DNA from: Bacteroidota bacterium
Lineage (GTDB): Bacteria; Bacteroidota; Bacteroidia; Chitinophagales; Saprospiraceae
Assembly: GCA_029572935.1 (NCBI GenBank)
Contig: JAKQHM010000004.1
Location: forward strand, 55,049 to 119,048
Reading direction: 5' to 3'
DNA length: 64,000 bases
Below, piece by piece: positions 61,991 through 64,000 of the stretch (its first letter is position 1; the number at the start of each line of letters is the position of its first letter). The position numbers and the translations under genes are program-made. The notes under the pieces are model-generated. The model did no database searches and had not been told where the DNA came from. It saw nothing but the letters and a program-made list of their open reading frames with translations.

Positions 61991-62974
61991 ATGAATTCAT
62001 TTGGCAGAATTTTCAGGATACAGATCTATGGCGAATCACATGGTCCTGCAGTGGGACTGATCCTCGATGGCGTGCCGGCCGGGCTGAGCCTTCAGTTGGA
62101 GGACTTTGCAGGAGATCTGGAGCGCCGGAAGCCCGGAAAGCAGGGCACTACCACCAGGGTCGAATCCGACCTGCCTGAGCTGGTGTCCGGCATTTACCTG
62201 GGCAGGACGACCGGAGCGCCTCTGCACATCCAGTTTAAGAACCAGAACATCCGATCTGAAGACTACTCGGCGTTCCTGGATCAGGATAGACCGGGTCATG
62301 CCGATTTTACCGCCCGTATCAAATATGGAGGACAGCATGATCCCAGAGGCGGCGGGCATTTTTCAGGACGTCTGACCCTGGCCCTCGTCGCAGCCGGAGT
62401 GGTCGCCAAAAAGATCCTGCCGGAGTTGCAGTTTGCAGCCGTTCTCACCGAGGCGGGTGGTCTGCAGGATATCCCTCGTGCGCTGGAGCTCGCTGAGGCG
62501 GACGGAGACAGCATCGGGGGCGTGGTGGAATGCAGGGTAGAGGGGATTCCCGCCGGTCTGGGAGAACCTTTTTTTGACTCCCTGGAGTCCGTGATCTCCC
62601 ATCTGGCTTTTTCCATCCCGGCGATCAAGGGGATAGAATTTGGATCCGGTTTTCAGTCGGTGCGCATGAAGGGATCGGAACATAACGACGCCATCATGGA
62701 TTCCTCCGGACAAACGATGACCAACCATGCCGGTGGGATCAACGGCGGGATCAGCAATGGGAATCCACTCCTCTTCAGACTGGCGGTAAAACCTCCCTCG
62801 AGCACGCCCCAAACCCAAACCACCTACAGCAAACAAAGCGGTCAGATGGAACCCCTCAAAATCACGGGCCGTCACGACCTCTGTCTGGCCCTGCGGGTGC
62901 CGGTGGTCGCAGAAGCCATAGCCGCCATTGCCATAGCAGACCTTGCCCTGATCCGCAGGACGCAAAACATTTGA
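61991..62974 (+). CDS. aroC: chorismate synthase
   Basis: A 327-residue FMN-dependent enzyme that makes chorismate from EPSP. The N-terminus GRIFRIQIYGESHGPAVGLILDGVPAGL and the blocks RRKPGKQGTTTRVESD, RPGHADFTARIKYGGQHDPRGGG and GRHDLCLALRVPVVAEAIAAI are diagnostic. The usual RGGGRSSARET signature reads RGGGHFSGRLT, a variant that I associate with clostridial enzymes. The protein is about 30 residues shorter than the common form. The track's TTG (61979) would overlap aroA; the ATG at 61991 is used. Confidence 0.94.
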   Translation: MNSFGRIFRIQIYGESHGPAVGLILDGVPAGLSLQLEDFAGDLERRKPGKQGTTTRVESDLPELVSGIYLGRTTGAPLHIQFKNQNIRSEDYSAFLDQDRPGHADFTARIKYGGQHDPRGGGHFSGRLTLALVAAGVVAKKILPELQFAAVLTEAGGLQDIPRALELAEADGDSIGGVVECRVEGIPAGLGEPFFDSLESVISHLAFSIPAIKGIEFGSGFQSVRMKGSEHNDAIMDSSGQTMTNHAGGINGGISNGNPLLFRLAVKPPSSTPQTQTTYSKQSGQMEPLKITGRHDLCLALRVPVVAEAIAAIAIADLALIRRTQNI

Positions 62975-63133
62975 AATCCGGTGAGTGAGTGACAACTTTA
63001 TTGCCGAGAAGTGATCCAGGCATTATTCGTCGCTGACCAAGAGTTTTATTTTTTTTGGCTTAAAGCTGTTTTTCTGTAGCATTCGGATCCTGTAAACCTG
63101 TTGATGTAGGCGAGCGATTTCATAAGCAGGGTT

Positions 63134-64000
63134 TTACTTCATTCGGGTGTACCAGTGATTCATGCGCAGCAGGAGAGGCCAGATATACTCATCGTGCCAG
63201 CGCTGCCGCTCGCGTGTGGGCGCTAAGGGCCGTCGGGGGCGGCGCTGTTCGGGCTTGACATATACTTCCTGAGAGAGGTAATTGTGCATTCGGGTAGCTA
63301 TGCTGCTGGCTCTCGCAGTATCGCCCTGGTTTAGAAAAGATTCTGCCCGAGCTACCATTTGGATGATCTCATCCTCTGTGATCTGTCTGAAGATCTCCTC
63401 AGGGACATTGATCCAGGTCCAGCGCATATAGGGTGGGTCGGTGAGCTGGGAGATGAATTTGGGGACTCCCAGTCTTCCGAGCCGTATCATCAGTTCTCTG
63501 CACTCTCCTCTTTTTTGGATGGAAATCATTTTAGGGGTATCCAATCTGCCGAACTCCATAAGGGTATCGATGAACCGGTCCACTACAGCCTGCTGCATAC
63601 TGTCCGGCGAAAAGCCTCCATAAGCGCGCCGGTCTCCCAGGATCTGGCAGACCTTGTGGAGGTGGATCTGAGCGGTATTGCTGCTGAAGCCCCGTTGATT
63701 GAGCGTATCCGGAGGATAGGTGGAGGAAAAGGATAGAGTGTCCAGGAATTGAATCAGTTCTGCATTAGAAAAGGTATCGAAGCGCATCCCATCGTCATCC
63801 GGATCGGGATTGAAATAGGGATTCATATCTTTCCATAGTGTTGTATCCATTTTTGGTAAAAGTTCTTTTTTCTTCTCAGGACTGAGGCTATCAAATTCTA
63901 TAATTTTAATCACATCCGGTCTGTCTTGATAGTTTTGTGCCCTGTTCAATTTTTTCTGAATTTCAGCTATCTCAATGTCGCTAAAACTGCCTAATCCTCC
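63134..64000 (-). CDS. unrecognised protein, 5' part outside the window
   Basis: The frame stays open from 63949 (a TTG in the track) to the window edge, so this is the C-terminal ~288 residues of a longer gene. The sequence is hydrophilic with no signal peptide, membrane helix or motif that I recognise. It contains a proline/arginine-rich stretch (QRRPRRPLAPTRERQRW) near the end. Short helical segments such as ITEDEIIQMVARAESFLNQGDTARASSIATRM suggest a helical-repeat tail. No function is proposed. Confidence 0.75.
   Translation of the reverse strand, partial: GGLGSFSDIEIAEIQKKLNRAQNYQDRPDVIKIIEFDSLSPEKKKELLPKMDTTLWKDMNPYFNPDPDDDGMRFDTFSNAELIQFLDTLSFSSTYPPDTLNQRGFSSNTAQIHLHKVCQILGDRRAYGGFSPDSMQQAVVDRFIDTLMEFGRLDTPKMISIQKRGECRELMIRLGRLGVPKFISQLTDPPYMRWTWINVPEEIFRQITEDEIIQMVARAESFLNQGDTARASSIATRMHNYLSQEVYVKPEQRRPRRPLAPTRERQRWHDEYIWPLLLRMNHWYTRMK

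Noticed and set aside
1-64000. CRISPR arrays, insertion sequences, prophage, toxin-antitoxin or defence genes
   Set aside because: Looked for direct repeats with spacers, transposase or integrase motifs and nuclease/helicase clusters; none seen. The XRE/membrane pair was considered as toxin-antitoxin, but the partner is a multi-helix membrane protein without toxin features.

Overview
The window is a stretch of core chromosome from a member of the Bacteroidota. Saprospiria or a related lineage is the most likely placement. Four very large secreted proteins carry C-terminal signals of the type IX secretion system (two type A sorting domains, two gliding-motility-associated CHU_C domains). Several small families largely confined to Bacteroidota are present (DUF2795, DUF3276, DUF6438, and a DUF6787-like membrane protein). 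About twenty genes are preceded by the Bacteroidota -7 promoter element TAnnTTTG rather than by an obvious Shine-Dalgarno sequence. No insertion sequence, prophage, CRISPR array or recognisable defence system was found.

Layout. 1-9.4 kb (+): the end of an ABC exporter, a small outer-membrane barrel, murB, then two large T9SS cargo proteins (a plant-type leucine-rich-repeat protein and a secreted PQQ sugar dehydrogenase). 9.5-16.3 kb (-): L-2-hydroxyglutarate oxidase, Tex and an amidohydrolase in one run, then cmk, a DUF2795 protein and queA. 16.5-21.8 kb: a MacB-like permease (+), then infC-rpmI-rplT and clpC (-). 22-25.6 kb: a STAS protein overlapping RNase Z (+), then two small proteins and a biotin-dependent carboxylase beta subunit (-). 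26-34.3 kb (-): an HtrA protease, a 1371-residue CHU_C protein with six 83-residue Ig-like repeats, and tyrS followed by an FMN hydroxy-acid oxidase. 34.4-41.9 kb: an FtsX-like permease (+), DUF3276, a second ABC exporter, fbp (+), and the comEC/helix-hairpin-helix pair (-). 42-50.2 kb: typA (+), thiolase and MOSC protein (-), a fused alpha/beta 2-oxoacid dehydrogenase E1, a sterol desaturase-type hydroxylase with a small membrane protein, and an HpcH/HpaI aldolase (+). 50.3-57.7 kb: an AlkD-like repair protein (-), tRNA-Leu(CAG) (+), a PKD/CHU_C protein and a DtxR-family regulator (-), a divergent FecA-like TonB receptor, a four-helix membrane protein/XRE regulator pair and a zinc-ribbon protein (+). 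57.7-64 kb: DUF6438 lipoprotein and yidC (-), a gene-free region with two strong hairpins, aroA-aroC (+), and the end of an unrecognised gene (-).

Working together: most genes are housekeeping (cell wall, translation, tRNA modification, membrane insertion, shikimate pathway, gluconeogenesis, branched-chain and acyl-CoA metabolism). The clearest regulatory units are the DtxR/FecA-like divergent pair, which has an inverted repeat over the receptor promoter and suggests metal-controlled uptake, and the membrane protein/XRE pair with a palindrome over its own promoter. I did not find a convincing undescribed multi-gene system. The most open observations are the orphan hairpin region at 60.1-60.8 kb, the atypical G+C-rich aroA-aroC block, the non-AUG start of infC, and several near-leaderless genes.
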